From: Myxococcus fulvus
GTDB lineage: Bacteria > Myxococcota > Myxococcia > Myxococcales > Myxococcaceae
NCBI RefSeq assembly: GCF_900111765.1
Contig: NZ_FOIB01000005.1
Location: 434,001-498,000 of the forward strand
DNA: 64,000 nt
Reading direction: 5' to 3'
Shown piece after piece: positions 9,901 through 17,253 of the stretch. Position numbers and translations under genes: made by a program. Numbering within the stretch: position 1 is the first letter of the stretch; every line of letters begins with the position of its first letter. A model generated the notes under the pieces. That model had not been told where the DNA came from. It saw only the letters and a list, made by a program, of their open reading frames with translations, and made no database searches.

Positions 9901-10530
9901 GGTGATGGCCAGCTCGTTGGCGCCCGCGATGAGCGGCACCCTCGCGCTCCAACCACCGCGCGCATCCACCTGCGCCTCCGCGGATCCCACGCGCACGCGG
10001 TCCCCAGCGGACGCCTGCCCCGCCACCCGGAACAGCACCGCGCCCTCGCCGGACGCGACGCTCGCCACCGGCGGCGCGCGCTCGAAGGACAGCCCCAACG
10101 ACGACGACGACGTGGGCCTCGTGCGCACCGCGAAGTCCTGGAGCACGACGGCGCCCCAGGGCACCTCCACCGTGGCGGCCTCCGGCGTCACCTGACTCGT
10201 CGCCGGCAGGGAGCGAGCATCCACCTTGAGCCGATGACGCCCCGGCCGCAGGTGCAGCCCTCGGGTGACATCCGGCACGCGTGCGTCCACGCCGGTGAGG
10301 TGGAAGCGCCCGTGCGAATCGGTGAGCACCTCGCGTCCCGTCGTCAGCACCAGGCGCACCTGCGCGAGGCCGGGCTCGTCCGCGCCGCAGCGCCCGTCAC
10401 CATCCGTGTCCTGGCACACGCGCCCGGCGATGGTCGACGCCAGCGACGGCACGTCCATCGACGCGCCCTGTGCTCGGGCAAGGCCCGCCCAGAACACCAC
10501 CAGCAGGAGGCCCAGGCCCGAGCGTCTCAC
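6919..10530 (-). CDS. Giant outer-membrane beta-barrel protein with N-terminal SdrD/carboxypeptidase-like domain
   Basis: A 1203-residue protein with a signal peptide (LGLLLVVFWAGLARAQG). Residues about 30-100 form an SdrD-B/CarboxypepD-reg type domain (VCQDTDGDGRCGADEPGL, then TDSHGRFHLTGV). Further beta-rich domains follow to about residue 500. A segment around residue 550 reads GRDYDIDYFAGRILLSRPL, a phrase seen in large outer-membrane proteins before the barrel. The remaining 600 residues are alternating amphipathic strands ending in an aromatic residue (LRAELAY), as expected of an integral barrel. Its start overlaps the preceding Ig-like gene by four bases (ATGA), indicating translational coupling. 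It could be an export or assembly pore for the neighbouring surface proteins; that is inference. Confidence 0.75.
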   Translation of the reverse strand: MRRSGLGLLLVVFWAGLARAQGASMDVPSLASTIAGRVCQDTDGDGRCGADEPGLAQVRLVLTTGREVLTDSHGRFHLTGVDARVPDVTRGLHLRPGRHRLKVDARSLPATSQVTPEAATVEVPWGAVVLQDFAVRTRPTSSSSLGLSFERAPPVASVASGEGAVLFRVAGQASAGDRVRVGSAEAQVDARGGWSARVPLIAGANELAITATAPDGSVRLYRQRIDVVQRAEGWLVVPRSLELLGSVRLPAARDERAATGVSRMKVEAREGTLVRGAGREPLFVGPEGWVEVPVTLSPGLNRVPLVMAPPGASERELLLDIQAEARPFAVALLDVEVSFAPGDSDWQLRGRGSAHAELRLGPVDVVGEVDLRDTDARTLRGKDLPDWLRPRVPERFDRVADPDFSPAEWGDDSASLTPNASEARLRVEARHAEHGRAGLGTYRALVQDREVGRYHRPLFGPYAELTTSTDSRDGALRAGVDAFGGSLTDPTRGLAAVPAHEELRATGGSLYYLGAVSVAEGSELLRVEVRDGVTGLPLAERHLVRGRDYDIDYFAGRILLSRPLSFLASDTFFRTDMVTQAPEPVLVADYAALRSMDTEDSGGGELWAEWKGARVGLAAVREGRGEGRPYTLYSGRASARVGGYSLEAEGASSRGSAVDAGLFGVSDDGGLSYLRPTGAVATSGEALGLRLRGPGFSGDGSVDASYRWRARGFSDGAHLDAARFQQLALRVRQPLGRLRLSLLADGRQSADPREPFVDHPFSASTVGASVGWEEADWGVSVEARDARLKAAEVVGQGEALTGGRTSVGVAGRYRLLEGLWLQASHRQKLALHGAGPGRVDDTFSAAGVDVALGRDTRVDVRGGWGPDLGPRAWANVESRRGSDVYYGGYSVDVDGPDFGAGRTLTGARTELPDSGTALFVEEVGLHDASTLRMSRAVGFQKTVLDGLSVGARYERGVRSLLDVDPPLRRDAGGVFGQLLLSRLRLEGRFELRREKGTPERGAAEAVDRLQTVVALAAEAELLRDVTASGRVDFARTVNDDALEARLLEGYAALAWRPGPWLVVARYGVTRELLPGTRSAFGDRALQILSLMPAVRVGDRFSVAAGLHAGRSELRGSSRWVWTGTVRPAVRVVGAVEVAAEAARRTASLDGERLTAVRAEVAYRMDERLRMAVGYTLLGFSGLGLATESSENQDRLYLRAELAY

Positions 10531-12533
10531 GGTCGTACCTCGGCCAGCGCCGTGACGCCGGTCTCCACATCCGCCACGGAGACACTCACCGGCGTGGCCG
10601 CGCGAACCGTGAAGGACGTGCGGCCCTCACGGACCTGCTCCGCCTCCCGCGCGCCATCCGACAGCGAGACATGCACCCGACGCCCCTGGAGCATGTGCCC
10701 CTTCGCGTCCTCCAGCCAGTACGTCACGCGCGTGCCCTCCACGCGGAGCCGCACGTTGACGGGGACCTCGGGCGCCACGCGCACCGTCTGCGTCAGCGGC
10801 TCGGGCACCAGCGGCGAATCCAGCGGATACGCCTGTCCGTCCTTCGTCAGCACATGGAGCGTGCGCACCAGCCCCGTCCACACGCCGTGCGCCACCACGT
10901 GCGCGCCCGGCGCCAACACGCCCAGGGACACGGTGCCATCCGGGCCCGTCGTCAGCGGATGGCCATCCACGCGCAGCGGCTGCGAGGGCACCGGCTGGTC
11001 CGCCAGGTCGGACACGCCCGCGAACAGCTCGCCGCCCCGAGCCCACACCGCGATGCGCGCGGGCTCGCTTCCCAACGGCCCCCAGGCTCGCGCACGCAGC
11101 GTCACCGACTCCTCGCCACCCGAGGCCGGCGGAGACCACGCGCCCACGAAGTGCCCCGGCGAGGTCTCCTGCGCCACGGAGAACTCACCCTCGGGCGCCT
11201 CCAGCGCCAGCATCACGCCGGGACGCGGCCGACCGAGCGCATCCCGCGCTCCCACCGTCACGTCCACGCGGGAGCCACGGTGCACGAGCGTGTCGGCCAC
11301 GGACATCGTCAGCTCCGACGCGGGCCCCTGCGCGAGCTGGAGCGCGAGGCTCTCCTTCGAGCCCGCGCCACGCTGCGGCCACGCCGCCTCGATGCGCTCG
11401 TCATCCGCCAGCGTCTTGGGCGCGGTGTAGAGCCACTCCAGCATGCCGCCCGCCGCGCGCGAGCCACCCGACAGGGTTCCCCGCCGCGCCTGCGCCGTCA
11501 CCTTCGCGTCCTCCACCGGCTTGCCCAAGGGGTCGCTCGTCGCGCACACCAGCCGCGCCCGCGACACCCCATCCGCCGGCAGCCGCTGCGGCTGGAGCAC
11601 ACACGCCAGGCCGTCCGTGGGAGGCAGGTTCAGGTCGATGCTCTCCCGACGCACGTTGCCCGCCCGGTCCATCACGCTCCCCTTGCCGAAGCGATGTCCC
11701 GGCGGCACGACGATGGGCAACCGGAAGCGCCCATCCGGCCCCGCCGTCACCGGACCGAAGCTCTCACCGGCGATCTCGATGGAGATGCGCGCGTCCTTCT
11801 CCGTCGTGCCGGGCAGGTTCACGGACGCGGCCAGCGGCACCAGCACGCGGCCATAGGCGCCATGCACGGACTGCGGACTGGGCCACGCGGAGAACGCGAC
11901 GAGGATGGCCACCTCCGGGTGGCGCGTGTCCGGCAGGATGTAGCGCGCGCGATACGTGCCCGGCTCCACCCGCTCCAGGTCCGCCACCCGTCCCGTGCTG
12001 ACACGCACCACGGGCGGCGCGCCGCTGTCATCGGCCGTGCCGTCCGGCCGCAGCAGCTTCACCGTGAGCCGAGCCTCCTTGTCGCGCCCCTTCACCGGCG
12101 CGGCGGGCTCCAGCGCCAGCTGCACCTCGGTGGCCGGCGGCCCCAACACGAAGCGCGCCTGCGCCTCCAGCCCATCCACCTTCGCGCGAACCACCACGTC
12201 CCGAGCCCCCGCCCGAGGCACGACGACATACGTGCCCAGCGGCGGCCGTGCGCTACCCGGCCGGAGCTCCGCGCCCTCCGCCGTCACCACCGGCTTGCCC
12301 ACCCACGGCACGGGCGTACCCGAGGCATCCCTGCGCACCAGCGCCAGCGGGAAACCATCGGGCGTCACCGCCGAAGACGGTCCAAGCAGCTCGAGCGTGT
12401 CGGCCCAGGCCGAGGCAGCGCACACGCATAGCAGCAGGAGAACTGGGGGATGAAAACGGTTCAGGACGCACGGAAGTCTACAGGCTGCTTCCCCTTCGCC
12501 GAAGTTCCTTCCGCGAAACGAACACCCGCTCAC
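10527..12533 (-). CDS. Secreted Ig-like repeat protein (Big_1/invasin-like)
   Basis: A protein of up to 668 residues, with a hydrophobic export segment (VLLLLCVCAASAWA) about 30 residues in. The body is a chain of beta-sandwich repeats. The region around residues 325-480 resembles bacterial Ig-like domain 1 (LPADGVSRARLVCATSDPLG, then VDVTVGARDALGRP). The C-terminal part has carboxypeptidase-regulatory-like strands. No anchor is visible, so it is probably periplasmic or outer-membrane associated. The GTG at 12533 gives an unusually long leader overlapping the upstream gene by 56 bases; a shorter non-ATG start just before the hydrophobic segment is possible. It is coupled to the barrel gene downstream through a four-base overlap, which suggests the two products work together. 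Confidence 0.7.
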   Translation of the reverse strand: MSGCSFRGRNFGEGEAACRLPCVLNRFHPPVLLLLCVCAASAWADTLELLGPSSAVTPDGFPLALVRRDASGTPVPWVGKPVVTAEGAELRPGSARPPLGTYVVVPRAGARDVVVRAKVDGLEAQARFVLGPPATEVQLALEPAAPVKGRDKEARLTVKLLRPDGTADDSGAPPVVRVSTGRVADLERVEPGTYRARYILPDTRHPEVAILVAFSAWPSPQSVHGAYGRVLVPLAASVNLPGTTEKDARISIEIAGESFGPVTAGPDGRFRLPIVVPPGHRFGKGSVMDRAGNVRRESIDLNLPPTDGLACVLQPQRLPADGVSRARLVCATSDPLGKPVEDAKVTAQARRGTLSGGSRAAGGMLEWLYTAPKTLADDERIEAAWPQRGAGSKESLALQLAQGPASELTMSVADTLVHRGSRVDVTVGARDALGRPRPGVMLALEAPEGEFSVAQETSPGHFVGAWSPPASGGEESVTLRARAWGPLGSEPARIAVWARGGELFAGVSDLADQPVPSQPLRVDGHPLTTGPDGTVSLGVLAPGAHVVAHGVWTGLVRTLHVLTKDGQAYPLDSPLVPEPLTQTVRVAPEVPVNVRLRVEGTRVTYWLEDAKGHMLQGRRVHVSLSDGAREAEQVREGRTSFTVRAATPVSVSVADVETGVTALAEVRP

Positions 12534-14151
12534 GCCGAGGACGCGCCAGCCACAACGCCAACAGCGCCAGCCCCACCGCCCCCGACGTCGTTCCGCTCGT
12601 ACTGCACCCGAAGCCCCGCGCGTCTTCCTGCGGCTCGAAGGTCAGGGATGACACCCCACTCGCCCCGAGGGAAATCGGTGTGATGGCCTGCCCGGCGACC
12701 TGCTGCGAGCCCGCGGGCGACACCGTCGCGCCACACTCGGACGGGGTGCCGTACACGCGGATGCGGAACGAGCTTCCTGGATTTCCGGAGATCAGCGCGG
12801 CGAGCCACGTGTTTCCGCCCAGCGTGACGTCGCGCGCCACGAGCGCCACGGTGGGCTTGAAACGGGACGGGTCGACAACCTCACGCCCGTCCAGCCACAC
12901 CCAACCGGACGTGGCGCGCTCGCCGCTGTAGCCGTTGTCGACACACATCACCCCGGCGCCCTTGCCGTGGAAGCCCAGCGAGACGGCGTTGGGCTGTCCC
13001 GTGGTGCGCGCCACCTCCAGCGCGGCGAGCAGCGGCGTCTTGCCGGGCTGCTTGCACACCTCCTCCGCGCTCCGGGGCGGCGTGGGCGAGGCCGTCGGCG
13101 CGACGTCGCACGGTCCATCACGCGGGAGCTGGAAGGTGAAGCTGTGCACGTTGAAGTCACCGTTCTTCGACACCGTCCACACCACGCGCACGGTGCCGTC
13201 GTCGGACACGCTCAAGTCGTTGAGGTTCTCGTTGTCCGGCGAGTCGGTGAGCAGGTACAGCGTCTGCGTGTCGAGGTTGTACAGCGCGATGTCGAAGTCG
13301 CCCTTGGCCGGGTCCCTCCGCTCGAAGGCGATCAACGAGCCGCTGATGCTGGGGTTCGCATCCAGGCCCGGCAGCGCGAGCCGCTGCTCGGTGCCGCCGT
13401 TCACCGGCTTCCAGTAGATGTCCCGGTCCGACACCCCGTCGACGATGCGCGTGCTCGCGTAGACGACGAGGTCTCCGTTGGTGTCCGGCTGGGACTCCTC
13501 GCCCTCGCTGCCGGTGAGCGCCTGCGAGTAGAACGCGCTGCCTTCCCGCCGCGCGCGCCAGATGTCGCACTGCAGGCCCTCCGCGTTGCACTTGGCCCAG
13601 ACCACCGTCTGGCCATCCGGCGCCACCGAGGGCGTGCGGTCCAACATCCGGTCCTCGGTGAGCCGGGTGAGCGTGCCCTGGTCCAAATCATAGATGGCGA
13701 TCTCGGGCTCGAGCGTGCTGCCGGTGAAGCCGAAGTCCTGCCACGCCACGGTGCGTCCGCCGATCACCGCCGCCCTGCGGCTGCTGCCAGGCTGTGGCGC
13801 CAGCTCCTTCGCCGGCAGCCCCGCGCCCACCTGGTACGTGTAGATGGCGCTGGAGGTGCTGACGCGGGTGAAGACCACCGTGTCCCCGCTGATGTCCGAG
13901 ACGAAGTCGAACGCGCCCTCGCTGGGGATGGCCGCGTCCTCGCCGGACACCAGGTCGTGGTAGCGAATCTCGCTCCGGCCTCCGGACTCGTTCGTGTAGG
14001 CGACGAGCGCGCCGCTCACGTGCGGGTCCGTCTGGTCTCCGGGGCCGTCGTTCACCACCTTGGCGAAGCCGGACAGCGTTCCCACTTCAGGGGTGGCAGC
14101 AGGGGCGAATGCGGGGAGCAGGCACGTCACGAGGGACAGAGCGCGCAGCAT
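12478..14151 (-). CDS. Beta-propeller surface protein with probable MYXO-CTERM tail
   Basis: A 557-residue exported protein starting at an ATG preceded by GGAAGGTGG. A signal peptide (MLRALSLVTCLLPAFAPAA) leads into TolB/PD40-like propeller blades: repeats such as IRYHDLVSGEDAAIPS, IAIYDLDQGTLTRLTEDRML, and IALYNLDTQTLYLLTDSPD. Blades of this sort bind proteins or peptidoglycan-associated partners in other systems. After about residue 370 comes a separate beta domain of unknown type. The C-terminus has GCSTSG, a hydrophobic stretch and RPRRER, which fits a MYXO-CTERM sorting tail but is extended by about 18 residues. It is the first gene of the four-gene reverse-strand surface cluster ending at 3847. 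Confidence 0.75.
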   Translation of the reverse strand: MLRALSLVTCLLPAFAPAATPEVGTLSGFAKVVNDGPGDQTDPHVSGALVAYTNESGGRSEIRYHDLVSGEDAAIPSEGAFDFVSDISGDTVVFTRVSTSSAIYTYQVGAGLPAKELAPQPGSSRRAAVIGGRTVAWQDFGFTGSTLEPEIAIYDLDQGTLTRLTEDRMLDRTPSVAPDGQTVVWAKCNAEGLQCDIWRARREGSAFYSQALTGSEGEESQPDTNGDLVVYASTRIVDGVSDRDIYWKPVNGGTEQRLALPGLDANPSISGSLIAFERRDPAKGDFDIALYNLDTQTLYLLTDSPDNENLNDLSVSDDGTVRVVWTVSKNGDFNVHSFTFQLPRDGPCDVAPTASPTPPRSAEEVCKQPGKTPLLAALEVARTTGQPNAVSLGFHGKGAGVMCVDNGYSGERATSGWVWLDGREVVDPSRFKPTVALVARDVTLGGNTWLAALISGNPGSSFRIRVYGTPSECGATVSPAGSQQVAGQAITPISLGASGVSSLTFEPQEDARGFGCSTSGTTSGAVGLALLALWLARPRRERVFVSRKELRRRGSSL

Positions 14152-14400
14152 CGGAAACCACCTTCCCGGAAGGACGCTGGAACGACAGACCCATGCCCGC
14201 ACAAGGCAGCAGTGGGCCCGGAGTCCTCCCCGGAGCTGGTTCCCCACGGCAACCACGGCCGGCCTTGCTTCGGGCCCCGCGGCTTTGCGCACCAAGGCTT
14301 TCGCCCTGGATTGCCCTTGAACAGGAATGACTTCGCGCCGAAGTCTAGGGAGACCCCCTGCCAGGGGTCAAGCCGACCGCCTGCCAGGACGCTCGGGGTT
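14152..14400. other. Intergenic leader of the surface-protein cluster
   Basis: These 249 bases separate the FecR-domain gene from the propeller gene. I see no coding sequence. Two inverted repeats are present: a perfect seven-base stem with three-base loop (GACTTCG-CGC-CGAAGTC, 14329-14345) and a six-base stem (GACCCC/GGGGTC) near 14350-14367. Neither is followed by a T-run, so they could be an operator or a weak terminator. A promoter for the four-gene cluster is expected here, but I cannot identify one with confidence. Confidence 0.4.
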
Positions 14401-15369
14401 TCAGGGGCTTGAATCGTTCGCCTGATTCCAGATGTCCGAGTCCGTCTTCAACGGCGGTGGGCGCGTGTCGACGATGACCTCTGCCTGCTCGCGTTGCTCG
14501 ACACGACCGACGCCCACGGCCCGCACGTCCACGGTGTTGGCGCCCTCGCGCAGCTTGACCTTGCGCTCGAAGCGGCCCTCCGCGTCGGCGAGCACGCGCA
14601 CGTCGTTGACCTGCACGCGGCTGCCCGGCGTCGTCTGTCCCCGGACGACCAGGTCCCTCTCGCGGCGCGTGCGCTCGGAGGGCCAATCGACCTTGAGCAG
14701 CAGGCTGGTGGGGACGGCCGCGGGCTCGGACGGCGCCTGGCCGGGACGCACCACGGACTGCTGGCCCGCACGGACGATGACGACCTTGCCCTGACCGAGC
14801 AGCGTCACCTCACCCTCGCGCGTGCCCACGGCCACGGTGCCCTGGCCGTTGTTGCTCATCGTGAAGGCACCGGACTCGTGCAGCGTGGCCACCGCGTCGC
14901 TCTGCGCGGCCTTCACCTCGAAGGTGTGGCGCTTGCCGGGACGCACCACGGCGGTGGCCATGCCGCTGGCGAGCAACAGGCGTGAGGCGGACTTCGTCAG
15001 GTCCTCCACGGACACCTCGGTGCCCGGGTCCATGCGGAACTCCACCGCCTCGCCGCCGATGAGCACGGCGTACGAGCCGTCCTCCGTGCGCACCTTGTCG
15101 TGACGCCTCAGTGCCATGCCCACGGACGCCTTGCGCCACGCGCCGCTGCCCTCCTTCACCTCCACCGTGCCGGTGACCTCGGTGAGCTCCAACTCCATCG
15201 CCTTCTCCACCACCGGCGCCTCCACGGGGACGACGGGCGGAGGCGGAGGGGGCGGCGGCGAGGGAGGCTGTCGCAGGAAGATGAACCAGCCCAGGGGCAG
15301 GGCCGCGAGAATCAGCACGAGGCCGACGTAGAAGGGCGTCTGGCGCCGATGAGTGCGGGGCTCGGCCAT
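14401..15369 (-). CDS. Membrane-anchored FecR-domain protein
   Basis: A 322-residue protein with one N-terminal membrane segment (about residues 13-32, YVGLVLILAALPLGWFIFL), a short poly-proline linker and a FecR-like domain at about 60-165 (VTGTVEVKEGSGAWRKASVG, then LRRHDKVRTEDGSYAVL). The C-terminal 85 residues look like an Ig-like domain (VVRGQTTPGSRVQVNDVRVL, then AEGRFERKVKLREGANTVDV). In iron-uptake systems FecR domains relay signals to sigma factors, but many myxobacterial FecR proteins stand alone as envelope proteins. There is no ECF sigma gene adjacent here. The ATG at 15369 is preceded by AGGAGG seven bases upstream. The sensor kinase gene lies 36 bases upstream on the same strand. 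Confidence 0.8.
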   Translation of the reverse strand: MAEPRTHRRQTPFYVGLVLILAALPLGWFIFLRQPPSPPPPPPPPVVPVEAPVVEKAMELELTEVTGTVEVKEGSGAWRKASVGMALRRHDKVRTEDGSYAVLIGGEAVEFRMDPGTEVSVEDLTKSASRLLLASGMATAVVRPGKRHTFEVKAAQSDAVATLHESGAFTMSNNGQGTVAVGTREGEVTLLGQGKVVIVRAGQQSVVRPGQAPSEPAAVPTSLLLKVDWPSERTRRERDLVVRGQTTPGSRVQVNDVRVLADAEGRFERKVKLREGANTVDVRAVGVGRVEQREQAEVIVDTRPPPLKTDSDIWNQANDSSP

Positions 15370-15405
15370 GGAGTCCTCCTAGCTATCACAGGCCGCGTGG
15401 GATGC

Positions 15406-17253
15406 TCAGGCCCTCGGCAGCTCCACGGTGAAGCAGGCTCCCTGCCCTGCTTCCGAGCGGACGCTGAGCGTGCCTCCCGCCTCCGTCACGACGCGCCACG
15501 ACACGCTCAGGCCCAACCCCACGTTGGACCACACATCCTTCGTGGTGAAGAAGGGCTCGAAGATGCGCGGGCGGATGTCCGCGGGGATGCCCTTCCCCGT
15601 GTCCTCCACTTCCAGGAACGTGCGCCCCTCGCGCTCACCGGTGCGCAGCGTGAGCCTGCGCGTGGGGGACTTCATCATCGCGGTGCGCGCGTTGGACAAC
15701 AGGGCCAGCACCACCTGCGACAGGTGGCCGGGGTCCGCGCGCACGCGGCCCATCCCGGGCGCGAGCTTCGTCTCCAGCGTCACGCCGTCGCTGAGGATCT
15801 GGTGCTCGGTGAGGCTGAGCGCGTCGCGCACCACGGCGTTGAGGTCCACGGGGCGCAGGTCCGGACGCTCTCTCTGCTGGGAGAAGCGCAGCAGGTTCTG
15901 GGTGATCTCCTTGCAGCGCTTGGCGCTCTGCTCGATCTTCCGCAGCGTATCCAGGTCCGGGTCCGCGGAGCCGCGGTCCAGCATGAGCAGCTGCACGTTG
16001 CCGAGGATGCCGGCCAGCGGGTTGTTGATTTCGTGCGCCACGCCCGCGCCCAGCTGCCCCACCGCCGCGAGCTTCTGCGCCTCGAGCAGCTGGGCCTGGG
16101 CGCTCTTGAGCTCGCCGGTGGCCTCGTCCACGCGCACGCGCAGCTCGTCGTTCCATCGCAGCATCCGCGCGCGGGCCGCCTCCAGCTCCGCACCCATGCG
16201 GTTGAAGGTGTTGGCCAGCTCGCTCAGCTCGTCCTGCCCCTCCACCTTCACGCGCTTGTCCAGCTCACCCCGGCCGAAGGCCTCCGCGCCCTGGACCACG
16301 TCCTCCAGCCGCCGGTTGAGCCGCCGCGTGAAGAGCGCGCCCAGGCCCAGCAGGACGAAGAGCGCGCCGCCGATGGAGAAGAGCACCGTGCGCCGCATGG
16401 CCCGCACGGGCGCCAGCGCCGCGGCCTCGTCCACCTCCACCACCACGTCGAAGCGCAGGCCGCGCGACACGCGGGCCACGCTCACCCGGCGCGGCGGGTC
16501 CTCCAGCCGGAAGCTGCGCACCACGTCCGGCTCCGGCGCCGTGGGCGCGAGCAGGTGCGCGGCGACCTCCGGTGAGAGCGTCATCATCCGCCGCTCGGGC
16601 TCGGAGCTGGCGAGCACCCGGCGCTCCTCGTCCACCAGGTCCACCCGGCCCAGCGCGCCCGGGGGACGGCGGCGCAGCGCGGCCTCCAGCGGACCGAAGA
16701 CGACCTCCGCCAGCGCGAACGGCGCGTCCTCGCCCTCGGCCAGCTTCACCGCGACGGCCACCGCCGCGCGGCCGCTCTCCGCGTGCACGTACGCGCCGCC
16801 GAGCGCCGCCTGTCCCTTGCCACCACCCCGCAGCTGCTGCACCGGCACCGAGCCCACCATCCGCTCGAGCCCCGTCTCGCGGAAGCCGGGATGCCCCTCG
16901 GTGTCCCGAGGTCGGAACACGGGCGCGCCCACGGGCTGGCCCTGCGCGTCCAGCTTGAGCACCGCGCTCACGGCCTGGGACTGGCCGTAGAGCAGCCTCA
17001 GGCCGCCCACCGTCTCCGCCTCCGTGGCGGCCTGCCAGTCGATGAGCTCCGCGGAGCGCGCCAGCGCGTCCACCACCTCCATGAGGGTGGAGCCCACGGC
17101 CTCCGCCGCCGCGGCGGCCTGCGTGCGTTGCTCCGCGTCGATGCGGGCGACGAGCTCCGCCTCCGCGCGCGACAGCAACAGGAAGCCGACGGCGGCCAGC
17201 GGCAACACCGTCGCCGCGAGCATGAACAGGACCAGCTGCTGGTAGAGCCTCAC
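15406..17253 (-). CDS. Membrane sensor histidine kinase (extracytoplasmic sensor, HAMP, HisKA, HATPase)
   Basis: A 615-residue kinase. It has membrane segments at about residues 7-28 and 289-308, a roughly 260-residue periplasmic sensor between them, a HAMP domain at about 310-360 and a coiled coil. The phospho-acceptor His is near residue 406 (GVAHEINNPLAGILGNVQLL), and the ATPase follows with N, G1 (VEDTGKGI) and G2 (VGLGLS) boxes, ending at residue 613. It lacks its own receiver. The GTG start overlaps the TGA stop of the upstream hybrid kinase by four bases, so the two are translationally coupled and probably act in one pathway. The hybrid kinase carries receivers that could accept its phosphate; that link is inference. 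Confidence 0.9.
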   Translation of the reverse strand: MRLYQQLVLFMLAATVLPLAAVGFLLLSRAEAELVARIDAEQRTQAAAAAEAVGSTLMEVVDALARSAELIDWQAATEAETVGGLRLLYGQSQAVSAVLKLDAQGQPVGAPVFRPRDTEGHPGFRETGLERMVGSVPVQQLRGGGKGQAALGGAYVHAESGRAAVAVAVKLAEGEDAPFALAEVVFGPLEAALRRRPPGALGRVDLVDEERRVLASSEPERRMMTLSPEVAAHLLAPTAPEPDVVRSFRLEDPPRRVSVARVSRGLRFDVVVEVDEAAALAPVRAMRRTVLFSIGGALFVLLGLGALFTRRLNRRLEDVVQGAEAFGRGELDKRVKVEGQDELSELANTFNRMGAELEAARARMLRWNDELRVRVDEATGELKSAQAQLLEAQKLAAVGQLGAGVAHEINNPLAGILGNVQLLMLDRGSADPDLDTLRKIEQSAKRCKEITQNLLRFSQQRERPDLRPVDLNAVVRDALSLTEHQILSDGVTLETKLAPGMGRVRADPGHLSQVVLALLSNARTAMMKSPTRRLTLRTGEREGRTFLEVEDTGKGIPADIRPRIFEPFFTTKDVWSNVGLGLSVSWRVVTEAGGTLSVRSEAGQGACFTVELPRA

